DNA of 64,000 bases from Agapetus fuscipes (GCA_951799405.1 OX637344.1:13144001-13208000); one strand, 5' to 3'; positions 1-9,985 are shown, counted from the first letter of the stretch. Program-made: numbers and translations. The notes: generated by a model from the sequence alone, not told the origin.

Positions 1-784
1 GTCCACACAACGTTGAAATCACTGACGCGGCTAGAAACCATGCTATTGGGTTGTTCTCGTACCAGCGGTAAGATGCCCTGAGAGCTGCGAGGCCCGCTAA
101 CAATGCCCCGACACTCAGGACCAGCGCCGCAGCACCAACTAGATATGAATTGGTGAAGTTGTCTTCTTTAACAGCCGACACTTTGTCATCTACGGTGGAG
201 TTGTCATCGCTAGTTAATGCTGCAGGCTGCATGGCATCCACATCATGAGGGACTTCATATCCTTTTGATTCATTATACAAAACTTTTTCATCGTCACTTG
301 TGGCTTCCGCATATATTTCTCCCCCAGCCGTCACCAAGAATGGGTTTCTCTGTGCATCGTAACTTGGTTGACTTGTGCTTGATGTAACTTCTGCATTGCT
401 CGTATTGAAATCAATGACTTCATCCACCGTAACCCCACTGTCATTCTCTTCAACATTTTCTATTGCAACACTCGTCAACATTGCTGAGGCATCATTTGGT
501 GCACTTGGCTGTGTAAAGTTTTCTTCTGAGTTTATATTCCTTCCTGTGATCGGCGTAGATTGTTTATCTGGCCAAGTTGCTTCCGTTGTTTTGGATGCCC
601 AGCTTGGAGTTTGCAATGGAATGGGGCGCAGAGCCAGGGCTGCCAAAAGAGCTGTCAGAACTGCCACAGCGAGATGAAGACAAGCCAACCCTCGCACAGT
701 GCTGGCGGAGTATCTTCTTTCAGAAGGGTACAACTCTCTGGGATCCACGGGCCTCTTGACGCGGATAGTGTAGATCTGCTCCAT
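1..784 (-). CDS. Tetraspan-like membrane protein, first exon (3' partial)
   Basis: An open frame of 261 codons runs on the minus strand from ATG at 784 to the window edge. The start is supported by an in-frame TAG seven codons upstream. Residues 1-30 are charged and hydrophilic (cytoplasmic), ~31-52 form a strong membrane segment, 53-212 a hydrophilic loop, ~213-235 a second membrane segment and ~246-261 the start of a third. All six N-glycosylation sequons (N89, N114, N127, N171, N195, N209) fall in the loop, which fits an extracellular or lumenal side. There is no cleavable signal peptide; TM1 would act as signal anchor. I do not recognise the family. The TM2-short linker-TM3 layout resembles the membrane domain of the sanpodo-like gene at 53-57 kb, but that is a pattern impression only. 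The reading frame and topology are secure; the function is unknown. Confidence 0.8.
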   Translation of the reverse strand, partial: MEQIYTIRVKRPVDPRELYPSERRYSASTVRGLACLHLAVAVLTALLAALALRPIPLQTPSWASKTTEATWPDKQSTPITGRNINSEENFTQPSAPNDASAMLTSVAIENVEENDSGVTVDEVIDFNTSNAEVTSSTSQPSYDAQRNPFLVTAGGEIYAEATSDDEKVLYNESKGYEVPHDVDAMQPAALTSDDNSTVDDKVSAVKEDNFTNSYLVGAAALVLSVGALLAGLAALRASYRWYENNPIAWFLAASVISTLCG

Positions 785-1554
785 TATCGAGTTTGAATAT
801 ATCTAAGTCATGAGAATAAAGTGTTGCAATATTAAGAGTTTAATTGTTCTCCATTAGATTTCACTATGATTGCATTAATGATTTAAAAATACACACAATG
901 GTTTGGCACGAAAATCTTATGTTTACTGATGATCTGTTTAGTTTTTTTTTTAATTGCGATCCACACGTAAGTACATACTGATATTTATTCAAATAACATC
1001 TGGAGCAAGTAAGTATATTATCTGTAATCTATTTTCTTCACAATCACGCTTTTGCTTCAGATTATTTAAATGACTTTTACAGAAGCCGTGACGATAACTA
1101 GTTCTCACTTATCTTTATATGTGTATGTTTATTTTGTACGCACGTTTGAGTTTGTATTTTCTATTATTAATGAAAGAAAACGTAGGAAAGTAGAATGAGG
1201 TGCGCGCTATAAAGGGAAACTGACTTGAAAAGGCAATATTTGTTTTGAAACTTGTTTGCTGTGCCCGTGCTTGGTTATGGACTTGACCAACATTCCCTTG
1301 AGTGCACCCGTACTACTGTTTCTACACAATAAGATTGTGTTATTTCGTCTAGTTACGCTCGTTCGTTGTATTTGGCGTCGATCTTGGATTTTCTTTTCGT
1401 TGTTGTTTCTTTTTTTACTGTTTTCGTTGTTCCGCCACCTGAAATAAGAATAACAGTTTTGGTTACTCACAAAAATGTTGAGACATTTCTACAGTGTACA
1501 ATCCAGCATCAGTACCCTTAGTACCTACGAGTTACAAAACTTGAGAAAAGTAAA
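785..1554. other. Non-coding 5' flank of the left-edge gene
   Basis: This is AT-rich sequence upstream of the minus-strand gene. Overlapping short open frames on both strands at 1207-1470 lack codon structure or recognisable motifs. The gene's promoter and any 5' UTR would lie here, but no TATA box or initiator stands out. Confidence 0.5.
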
Positions 1555-1716
1555 GTTTACGGAATATATTAAAGCGTGATTTCTCCCAAAATCTGCCGTT
1601 TTTGTTTCTTGCACTTTGTAGTCTGCAAATGAGTTACAGTGATGAAGAAAATCAAGTTCAAACAAACAAAAACGGCAGATTTTGGGGGAAATCACTCTTT
1701 AATAATTGCCGTAAAC
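1555..1716. mobile_element. Hairpin element M9
   Basis: Arms 1555-1607 and 1664-1716 are reverse complements over ~53 bp with a few mismatches, around a 56 bp loop. The core 32 bp (GTGATTT...TTTTTGTT) is nearly perfect. This fits a palindromic MITE or a long-hairpin RNA source. No convincing target duplication is seen. Confidence 0.7.
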
Positions 1717-2209
1717 TTGTACTGAAAGTGCCTACCCATCTCAAGTACCAACATCACTTAACGTTTAAAGTTTAAACCACTGATTCTCAAAGTGGTTCAC
1801 GGGATACTCGACGGGGTCTACATTGGCGTGGCATAAAAATGGAGGTCCACGAAAAAATATAAAAAGCCGTGCCCTACCTCTCCACAAATCAGTGATTTTG
1901 ATGGTGTCGTATATATCCGAAATAAATTTCAAAATACCCACACCCGTAACTGAAACCGAAATAATTTTCAGGGGGGCCACCGGAACCAGCAAAATTTTGG
2001 AAGTGGCCTATCAGAAAAAAAAGGTTTGGGAGCCTCTGGTTTAAGCTAAGCTATAGAATTTCACCAAAAGTGTATCAAAACTATAATTAGGAGCGCTGTT
2101 TCAATTTCCGTAGGTATATTATTTGGAAAACGCTATGGTTGGGCTCAAACGTAATTTGTTATACTTGAAAACATTTATAAGTATTATTTCTCACTACAAC
2201 GGACTAATA

Positions 2210-2465
2210 AATCTAATCTAATCTAATCTAAGTTGCAAAGATATGTTACATTGGAGATTTACATTACATGCATTCTCACAACCAGACACGTGCAAGTTTG
2301 CGCTTGCACATGCCTCATGTGAACCTACAACATAAAAACCAAATCTAAAATGGACATACACCCTGCAACTCTTGCCGTCCTTCCCTGTAACAGGGGTGAC
2401 ATTGGCAAAGTGAACCATTTTTACAGCATGGGTGGTCAGCCGCATACCAACCTATAAGTCAAGGA
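2210..2465 (-). repeat. R1 dispersed repeat, full length
   Basis: A complete member of the commonest family in this window. In the displayed strand it starts with four AATCT units and AAGTTGCAAAGATATG, carries the conserved CCCTGTAACAGGGGTGACA core, and ends ACCAACCTATAAGTCAAGGA. It has no TIRs and no tRNA-type A/B boxes. A short frame inside it recurs in other copies only because the DNA is repeated. Confidence 0.85.
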
Positions 2466-3133
2466 ACAACTCGGAAAGGATTTTCCGAATTGGATTTTTT
2501 CTCATCAGCAAAACCTCATATGTTTAGGTATATTATGTAAAAAGATCCTCAGCAACCAATCACAAAATATTAGTTATCCCGTAACCCGAACTTGTAGCGT
2601 AATATCTTTGTTGTCCATATCTTTTATATGGACTCCATGCCGGCCCATACTTTTGTTACAATTAATTTCATAAAACTGTTTATTTGCAACACGCGCAATA
2701 ATGATTCATTTAAAGTTGAAACTCATTTTCTTAAAAACGGCAAAATGTCACGGATTAATGTTTTTCTCACAGACTCTTTAATGCATGCTAATTAAAGAAT
2801 AACACTAACGTTGTCCGCCTAGTATAAGACTGTATACGAGCCAACTCGTGGCGTTTTAGCAAAAAAATGCACGAAAACCAAATCCCCCACCACAGGCGCT
2901 GCTTTAGTGTCGATACATTTTTTGGGCAACGCTACGGTGAATAATTACGTAAGTTGATTCTGTTATTAGTGTGGACAAATGTGTTACAATAGAAATGAAA
3001 TGAAATGCTTTACTGTCGCAAATAGGTGCAACTTTTGGATAAGATAACAAAAGATTGCGACAGTTTCAGCGCTTGCACAAACCACGGGCGTGCAGTCCGT
3101 AGAGGCAGGGGCAGACAACAAAAGATAGAAAAT

Positions 3134-3410
3134 CGCTGGTACGGTCAATGGGATAGATAGTCGGCAGTAGAATTCGCGTTATTGAAAGAATCGCAAGTTC
3201 GAACCCCGCCTGTGACGTGTCGTATCGACAGTAACTTTGACCCTGGTTCAACAGATGTAATTGGGAGATGGTTAATTAATAATTCATTATTCTTTAAAAT
3301 AATGAATTATTAATTGACAATGTTAATATCTGTATCTGGCCAGGCCAAATAGGTTGGTGAATTGCATTCCTCTTCACAAATCCGTTTGATAATACAATAA
3401 AAAAAATTGC
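3134..3410 (+). mobile_element. S3 SINE with internal palindrome
   Basis: The B-box-like AAGTTCGAACCCCGCC at ~3195 marks a tRNA-derived head. An 18 bp perfect inverted repeat (3274-3291 with 3298-3315) follows, then a tail ending CATTCCTCTTCACAAATC. Related copies lie at 46223 and 51113 on the plus strand and at 63598 on the minus strand. Confidence 0.75.
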
Positions 3411-3424
3411 ACCATGACGCAAAA

Positions 3425-3730
3425 ACGCAACTAAGCTACACATATAGGGCAATTTCTTGTCACGTTGTCGCCGAAGGTTCCACACGCCACATGCATGTGG
3501 AACCTATTTATTTTTACAGGTAAGGGGGTCAGCCTTCAATTAAAGTGGTGGTTCCTCTGCTCCCGAAGCGATGATTCTCATCTCTTTTGAAGGTTGAATA
3601 AGCCTTGCCGCAATTTTATTTTGGGTTTCAGAGAAACACTATAGCGGAATTCTCATTTGCGACACCCTCGGTGGGGATCAAACCCTAGCGGCATGGAATG
3701 CAAGATTTCTACCTACTGAGCTATCTATCT
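3425..3730 (-). mobile_element. S1 tRNA-derived SINE
   Basis: Reading the minus strand, this contains TAGCTCAGTAGG (A box), a degenerate B box near 3690, the body and the CTTACCTGTAAAAATAAATA segment, ending at TGTAGCTTAGTTGCG. It directly abuts the tail of the S3 copy on its left and an R1 fragment on its right. Confidence 0.75.
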
Positions 3731-3893
3731 ATAATCTAAGTTGCAGAGATATATTAACATTTAAGGCTCTCAAATGTGTGCCCACAAACAAACACCTGTA
3801 GTTCGCGCTTACAAATGCTGAATGTGTACCTACTAACAAATAAAATCCAAACCGCAAATCAACATAAGCCCTACAACTTTTGCCGACCTTCCC
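3731..3893 (-). repeat. R1 repeat, truncated
   Basis: This starts ATAATCTAAGTTGCAGAG and stops abruptly after CCGACCTTCCC. At 3894 the sequence switches without a spacer to the 3' half of an S1 SINE. Confidence 0.75.
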
Positions 3894-4058
3894 AGCCCTT
3901 TCGGGAGCTGGGAAACCCCCACTTCAACTGAAGTGGTTGGCGTAAGGCCGGCCCCCTTACCTGTAAAAATAAATAGGTTCAACTCGCCACATGCGACCCC
4001 TTCTGGGATAACGCGGCAAGAAGTTACACTGCACGTGTAGCTTAGTTGCGTTTTTTAT
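3894..4058 (+). mobile_element. S1 SINE, 3' half
   Basis: The match begins at CCCTTTCGGGAGCTGGGAAA and runs through CTTACCTGTAAAAATAAATA, the GACCCCTTCTGGG stem and GTGTAGCTTAGTTGCG. The tRNA head is missing, replaced by R1. Confidence 0.75.
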
Positions 4059-4190
4059 GCAAAAACAATATCAAAATACGTAGATGACAAATACACGGCA
4101 TGTGTAATGTCGTTTGACCCTACAGTTGCTTTGGGTCAAGTGGCCAGGTCGTATCTTTGAAATTGGCTACATCGCATATTAGAGTACGTA

Positions 4191-4690
4191 AGGTCAGATT
4201 TTACGTCCAAATCTATTAGTTACCTACCTGTTTATTTTTTATTGATTGAAGGATCTATGTACGTTCTAAGTACCCGCCAAGTACAAGCGTTAGAGATGTG
4301 TGTCTACCAAAAAATACTTTCGATCTCCTGGCGTGATCGGGTCACCAATGAACAAGTCCTCCGACGTGTGCGCACCACAAAGGAACTCCTGCCAACCATT
4401 AATCAGAGAAAACTGATGTATTTCAGTCACATTTTGAGAAACGAGAAATACCGCCTTCTTCATCTTATAATACAGGGTAAGATTGAGGAGAGAAGAACTC
4501 ATGGACGCCGAAGGACATTGTGGCTGAAAAACCTGCAACAATGGTTAAATAAAAGCAACAATTCACTGTTTCGAGCCGGAGCCAAGGTCAAAATAGCCAT
4601 AATGATCGCCGATATTCGATAGAAATGGCACCAAAAGAAGGAGAAGGTCAGATTGTACGTCCAAATCTATTACCGGCTTATTTTTGATTG
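4191..4690 (+). pseudogene. Non-LTR retrotransposon ORF2 C-terminus (family La)
   Basis: Positions 4242-4622 encode ~126 residues with the layout of the region after the reverse transcriptase in many insect LINEs: a SWRDRVTNEQVLRRV-like stretch, RKLMYFSHILRNEKYR, then an R-rich segment and an AxxKVKIAIMIADIR end. Only the 3' end is present, so the copy is 5' truncated and inert. The flanks 4191-4230 and 4648-4690 share AGGTCAGATT(T/G)TACGTCCAAA and further similarity, a possible long target duplication. A more decayed relative lies at ~26500-26680. Confidence 0.7.
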
Positions 4691-5740
4691 ATTGGAGTAC
4701 CTAACCTACACATTTTTCTAGTCCAGTGTTACTAAACCAGTGGGGCGCGGGAGTCATGTGGCACATATGAAAGAGTTGCCAGGGAATATAAATGTGAGAG
4801 ATAATAGGATACGCGTATCATCATCATCATCTTGTAAAGGTTGTGCTAGCCATCTGTCTCAGTTGGTTCAGGTTGCCATCCTCTTGTTAAGGCAGTGCCT
4901 TGTTGTGCTAGCCATTTCTGTCTCTGTTGGTTGTCATCCTCTTGCAGTGCCTTGATGTGCTAGCCATCTGTCTTTGCCCTCCTCTCGATCTGCCAATAGA
5001 GAGAGACATCCATGAGCCGATTTAAATCCTGGAAGTATGAAGTTCTTGGGCGACCTCTTGTTTGCCTTCTCAAGATTTTTCTTTCAAAGATGTTTCGAAG
5101 AAAGGTGCTACGTCTACTCTAGTGTCCTATTCGTTTATTGTTCCTCTTTAAAAAGTGACTTACAAGCTCTCCTCTTTCTTTTACTTCCGTCAACACTGTA
5201 CGAGTATACTGAGTTAATTTAAAGGAATGAAATGTATGAAAAGGTAATGGATCTGAGTAAGCTGAGAATGGAATGAAGAATATGATGCAAATCTGCAATG
5301 GCTCTGGCTGACCCTAGCGGAATTGTGACAGTTACAGTTACAGGAAAACGTAGGAAGTACCTAGAAGTTTGTAGAAATTGTGATAATGTCACCTACATGC
5401 GGGTAAAGTAGAACCTCAATTACTCGGACATAGCTTGGATAGACAAAACCTCCGATGATACGACCTTGTGACATACCTATCTGTTAAATAAAATCACATT
5501 GAATGTATTTATGTTTTATTTATAAAGTACGCAGGAACGCAATGTATCAGCATGACAAGAATTTTAAGGATTAAAAAAGAGACGAAATAATCGTTTACGT
5601 AATCGAGGAGCGCGATTTTTTGTAGAAATATCTCTCCATTTATTCAAAAAGAAAATGTATTTAGGCAACGATGAATTATTTTGCTGCTGCATATACCTAA
5701 CTGTAAAAAAGCTTTGGAATGAGAATCTTTCCTAAAAATG
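4691..5740. other. Unassigned stretch with a three-fold motif
   Basis: The motif GTGCTAGCCAT(C/T)TGTCT occurs at 4843, 4905 and 4957, spaced 62 and 52 bp apart, after a short (CAT)n run. The rest is AT-rich with no frame or element I can name. Confidence 0.45.
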
Positions 5741-6194
5741 TTTTTTTTTTTTTTTTTTTTTAAGAAACCCTGTGCGGGAGACTCCCTAGATTCTAAAGAC
5801 TCTAGGGGTCTATGACACTTGTTGTAGTGCCGCAGAGGTGTACGAGCTTGGTCGTCGCTACAAAGCGCCAATACTCAAGCAAGACCCAGTTGCTGTAAGG
5901 CTGGATGGACCTTTGGTGACCGGTCATTGGTAAAGGTTTATGAATTTTTCAACCCAGTGAAGAGCACATTCGAAATATAAATGGTATATTTTTGTGCTCC
6001 GCCGGGATCCGAATCCACAACCTTCCATTTACGAGTCCGAAGTGTTACCACTACGGACTACGGACCGGTCCAAGATGCCAACGACACGCGGTGTACCTGA
6101 GCGCACACCCATCCAAGTACTGACCACGCCCAATGTTGCTTAACTTCGGTGATCTATGGGAACCGGTGCTTTCAACATGGCTAACGTCGTTGAC
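5741..6194 (-). mobile_element. S2 composite SINE, full length with 5S head
   Basis: Read on the minus strand from 6194: a 5S rRNA-like segment (to 6077), a short junction CATCTTGGACCGGTCC, a tRNA-like unit with a B-box GGATTCGGATCCC near 6010, a body, then a 3' segment CTAGGGAGTCTCCCGCACAG and a 22 bp poly(A). Both pol III promoter types (5S internal control region and tRNA A/B boxes) are represented. The last ~70 bp before the poly(A) match the end of the LINE at 34646-34975. Confidence 0.85.
6077..6194 (-). other. 5S rRNA-derived SINE head (not a functional 5S gene)
   Basis: These 118 nt align with eukaryotic 5S rRNA almost end to end. Recognisable parts include GAAAGCACCGGTTCCC, GATCACCGAAGTTAAGCAAC, ATTGGGCGTGGTCAGTACTT, GGATGGGTG and the 3' strand GTGTCGTTGGC. 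It is continuous with a tRNA-like SINE instead of a T-run terminator, so it is an element head. A second, internally deleted copy sits at 41781-41882. Confidence 0.85.
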
Positions 6195-6214
6195 AACACA
6201 ATTTTACCATCAAC

Positions 6215-6698
6215 TCCTTGACTTTAGGTTGAGGCGACCACCCATACTGTAAAAAATAGTTCAATTTGCCCATATATGTAACTCCTGTTTCAGGGAAGGT
6301 CGGCAAAAGTTGCAGGGTTTATGTTAATTTGAGGTTTTAATTTGTAAGTACACATCGCACGTTTAATAATAAAGAGAAATAACTCGAAAATTGGAAAACT
6401 CGAGATTTTGTAATAAAACGCAAGAACAATGCCAGAAGAATAGGTAGAATGCGACAGCCGTTCAATTTGGACGAATATGACCGAGATAAAACATCGGTCG
6501 CCTTTTTCCTCCCATACAAGTTGTACTGGTTGTCTGAATTTCAAACGTGATTTCACATTCTTATTTTTTGAGTTATTGCTCTTTATTATAAAACGTGCGA
6601 CATGCAGAATTTGTACACGTGTCTATTTGTGGGCATGCATTTAATCTGAATTTTAAGTGTTATACATCTTTGCAACTTAGATTACATATTATAGATTA
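6215..6698 (+). repeat. R1 repeat interrupted by M4
   Basis: The R1 5' end (CTCCTTGACTTTAGGTTG) runs to 6354 and resumes at 6601 (CATGCAGAATTTG), ending with TTTGCAACTTAGATTA. The gap is filled by M4, so R1 was here first. Confidence 0.8.
6355..6600 (+). mobile_element. MITE M4 nested in R1
   Basis: Ends are TCGCACGTTTAATAATAAAG and its near-perfect complement (TIR over ~28 bp), giving a 246 bp element. Comparison with uninterrupted R1 copies shows only CA duplicated at the site. It has no coding capacity. A second copy lies at 34172-34394 on the minus strand. Confidence 0.8.
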
Positions 6699-6751
6699 AA
6701 CATTCACACAGCCTTACCTGCATCAACTCTGCTAGAGAATCAATGTTTGGT

Positions 6752-6828
6752 ATAGCGACGACCAAGCTCGCAGAGGGCTTTTGAAGTGAGATTCACACAG
6801 GAACAGCATTCACCAAAAACATTCTAAT
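6752..6828 (+). mobile_element. S2 SINE 3' fragment
   Basis: GCGACGACCAAGCTCGCAGA through CACCAAAAACATTCTAATA is the S2 body plus the second tail type (T2). The head is absent. Confidence 0.7.
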
Positions 6829-6975
6829 AAGAGAGCTAGAGGACCATGGAAAGTTCCGGAATGCACTGAAGACAAGCAAATTTCTGGCATCGTTTGCACC
6901 AGCGCCCTTGGAGTGACTACATCACGAAACGGCGCTATAAAGAAATCATCAACTCATCATCATCATCATCTATTT
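6829..6975 (+). pseudogene. LINE 3' end (family Le), uninterrupted
   Basis: GAGAGCTAGAGGACCATGGA through the (CAT)n tail matches 35573-35990, where R1 is inserted. Translated, it ends RELEDHGKFRNALKTSKFL, the usual close of a LINE ORF2. It preserves the empty R1 target at ~6890-6898. Confidence 0.65.
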
Positions 6976-7335
6976 ATCTAAATATTTCTTTCAGCTCGCA
7001 TAGGCCGCTAGGAACGGTGAGTCGTCGGCGCGGTTAATCGCGACCTCGGATACTCGAGGTTCTACTGTGTTATCACATACATATTCAGCTAGTGCGTAGG
7101 CGCCTGCACTGGTCTCTGTATATGGAATATTCCTTGAACAACTATCCACATTCTATTCCACATTTAATATCCACAAAGCTGATAATATTATATTATAAGA
7201 CTGTAAGGTGATAAAAATGATTACGGACGAGGTAATGAAGCAAAATGTATACTCGTACCTGGGTATTCCACACACAAAAACAGTGCCCAACAAATGCGTC
7301 ATCCTAATATATTTATTTTTATTGTACCCGTACAA

Positions 7336-7588
7336 TTCTTTAACTTATAGGTTGGTATGCGTCTGACCACCCATGCCGTAAAAATGGTTCACTTTGCCAA
7401 TGTCACCCCTGTTTCAGGGAAGGACGGAAAGAGTAGCAGGGTGTATGCCCATTTGAGATTTGGGTTTTTATGTTGTAGGTTCACATGTGGTATGTGCAAG
7501 CGCAAACTTGTACGTGTCTGTATGTCAGAATGCATATAATGTGAATCCCCAATGTAACATATCTTTGCAACTTAGATTAGATTAGATA
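7336..7588 (+). repeat. R1 repeat, full length
   Basis: This runs from TTAACTTATAGGTTGGTATG to TTTGCAACTTAGATTAGATT with three TTAGA units at its end. It is one of the best-preserved copies; the inner palindrome CCCCTGTTTCAGGG is intact. Confidence 0.85.
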
Positions 7589-7727
7589 AGACATCTTCTT
7601 TCTGTGCTTCTGTGCGGCGCGAAAGAGGGATCTTGTGCTTCTGCCAAGCCACTGTCTCAGGTTGTTCAAACGACATGTTCTTCTTTGACCTGGAGTTCAT
7701 CTTTCTTCAATTCTTCCCTGTATTATG

Positions 7728-7925
7728 TAGCTCAATTGAGAATGTTTGCATTCCATGCTAAGAGCAAAGGTTTGAATCCTGACGAGGGTGTCAGAAATGA
7801 AAGGTTGGCCCCCTTACCTGTAAAAATAAATAGGTTCCGGTCGCCACATGCTTTGTCTATTATCTCCTTTGGGAATAACGCAACAAGAAGTTACACTATA
7901 GTGTAGCTTAGTTGCGTTATGATGA
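7728..7925 (+). mobile_element. S1 SINE with internal deletion
   Basis: The tRNA-like head (B box GGTTTGAATCC near 7772) jumps from GTGTCAGAAATGAAAG straight to GTTGGCCCCCTTACCTGTAA, losing the middle ~90 bp, then ends TGTAGCTTAGTTGCG. Confidence 0.75.
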
Positions 7926-7980
7926 GATGCAAGAGTGAATACTTCTCTGCACGAATGAGACAATTTAAATACCTACTCAG

Positions 7981-8043
7981 ACATTGCTAAAGTGAACCAA
8001 TTTTATCAGTACAGGTGGTCAGCCGCATACCAACCTACAATTC
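7981..8043 (-). repeat. R1 fragment
   Basis: Only the GTGAACCA..CAACCT end is present. Confidence 0.6.
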
Positions 8044-8439
8044 ACGAGCAATAATATTTTTCAAAAAATAAGAAAAACATGCAATAAACTGCAGAAAGTT
8101 ACAATTTGGAAGCATTTTAGAGGTTCATTATTTACAGTTTTTTTTGGACGGAAGCAATGTCCGCTCCAGGCACCGGAACTGCTCGAATTAAATGTTTTAT
8201 TTCGCGTAAAGTAAGAAGGCGCGACTTTCTAAATTATTATTGTCGCCAAACAGCGCGGCGGCCGCGAAAAAAATGCACAGTTTGGTCGCCGAGTAGGTAC
8301 CTAGTACCTACCGACTCCTGAGAACTTTTACGCCCGAACAAAGTATGGATGTACACGGTTCAACATGAACGTGGTGAAAATCGTAACTAACTTCGTCACC
8401 TTGTAAAACCTAACATGTAATAGTTCCTTTTTTATTAAA

Positions 8440-8630
8440 AGATTTGTGAAGAGGAATGCAATACCCCAAACTATTTTGCCTTCATGCTGTCTTTGTGCGA
8501 AAGCAGAAGCTTGTGTTAATACAATGGTATCTGTTGAATCAGGATCGAAGCGATGGTCAAATGGGCCAGGCGTGATTCGAACCAGTGTTATTCTGTTGCA
8601 AATACGCTGTTCAAGAGTAGCGACTTGACC
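8440..8630 (-). mobile_element. S3 SINE, diverged
   Basis: The minus strand shows the B-box-like GGTTCGAATCACGCC near 8575 and the S3 tail GCATTCCTCTTCACAAATC at its end (8447). The internal palindrome is lost. Confidence 0.55.
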
Positions 8631-8772
8631 CTCGGCCATAACATCGACTTCTTTGTGAAGTTTTCTTGATTTCTAAAATTTAAAAAGTATTTCGTTGAAG
8701 AGACACAAAATAATACACATTTGATTTTAGCAGTTTGAAGGCTCTGAAGTCATAAAAGCGTCCTTCTTTATA

Positions 8773-9009
8773 TTATAATCTCTATAATCTACGATGCAAA
8801 GATAAATTAAAATGAATATTCAATAGGTACATGACCACAAATATACAAGTTTGATCTTACAAATGCTGCATGTGTACTTACAAATTAAAATTCAAACCTC
8901 AAATGAACATACACCCTGAAACTTTTTCCGACCTTCCCTGAAACAAGGGTGACATTGGCAAATTGGACCATTTTTTAAAGTACGGGTGGTCAGCCTAATA
9001 ACAACCTAG
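8773..9009 (-). repeat. R1 repeat, diverged
   Basis: This starts TATAATCTCTATAATCTACG and ends at a decayed ACAACCTAGCT. The core CCCTGAAACAAGGGTGACAT is readable. Confidence 0.75.
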
Positions 9010-9311
9010 CTATCATTTAAATTCATTTATGACCGCGTAGATCCATAATCGTGTATTCCAAATGTTACATCAACATCAGATAGAGCCTTTAAAAAGTATC
9101 TGACAAATTTTGGGATAGGTAATCGACAACTTCATTGCGTTATTTAATGTAGGTAAGTTATATACCTACACGGCTGAAAGTGAACGTGATGAAAATCAAA
9201 AAAATCGTCGCCATCTTGTAAAACGTCGCTTCACTAGTTCCACGTGACGTCAGCTGAGTTGTTAAAAATTTAGGAAGAAAACAAAATATTGCCTATTTAT
9301 TATACATATTA

Positions 9312-9466
9312 TGTTGGTATGGGGCTGACCCCCATGCTGTAAAAACATAAATGATTTTTGCCGATGCCACCCCGGTTTATGTTCACGTGAGGTTTGGTTT
9401 TATCTTTTGTAAGTACGTATAGCGATAACTTACACGTGTTTGCCTTTGAAACTCAGATTAAAGATA
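9312..9466 (+). repeat. R1 repeat, internally deleted
   Basis: TTGGTATGGGGCTGACCCCC, CCACCCCGGTTTATGTTCA and AACTCAGATTAAAGATAG remain; the middle is shortened. Confidence 0.65.
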
Positions 9467-9522
9467 GATAAATGTTATCAGCTTGCAGCACATAACATCC
9501 CAACAGTCCCCTCCTTCTAAAG

Positions 9523-9737
9523 CAGCGGTCGGGGAACTTTTTTTAACCATTACCCCAAAATATTTTTGCTTAAGTCGATATTACCCCTTCCCACCATTTT
9601 GAAAAGAAGACAATCAATGTATATTTGGTAAATAATAATAGTATTTAGTTAAAAGCAAACTAGAAACAGATCCTTATTACCCCAAAAAAACATTTTTACC
9701 CCATTTGGGGTAATTTACTCCGGTTCCCCGACCGCTG
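9523..9737. mobile_element. hAT-like MITE M5
   Basis: The termini CAGCGGTCGGGGAAC and GTTCCCCGACCGCTG are perfect 15 bp inverted repeats 215 bp apart, of the CAG..CTG form common in hAT MITEs. The interior is rich in TACCCC motifs. Flanking 8-mers TTCTAAAG and TTGTAAGC are only partly alike, so the target duplication has decayed or is absent. Confidence 0.75.
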
Positions 9738-9985
9738 TTGTAAGCTGTCATCTGCATTCAACTAAAGCCGTGTAGGTCTATACTCATTATTTTTACTTCA
9801 TTTATAAATCTTTACATTTCAACCCAACCGTAGCATTTTACTGAGAAAGTATAAAAACTGTAACACTAATTATACACGTAGAGGCGCTGCTTTGATTTCC
9901 ATATATTTTCTGGTAAAACACCACGGTGGAGTTAAATTACAGTGTTTACTTGGGGACCGTTGTTCAGACGCCAATTATCTGTCAA

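Noticed and set aside
6077..6194. 5S rRNA gene
   Set aside because: It lacks a T-run terminator and continues into SINE sequence; a second copy has the same fusion.
7357..7539. Recurring frame MRLTTHAVKMVHFANVTP at 2218, 7357, 45043 and similar
   Set aside because: It is found only inside R1 copies and is broken in most of them; DNA-level repetition accounts for it.
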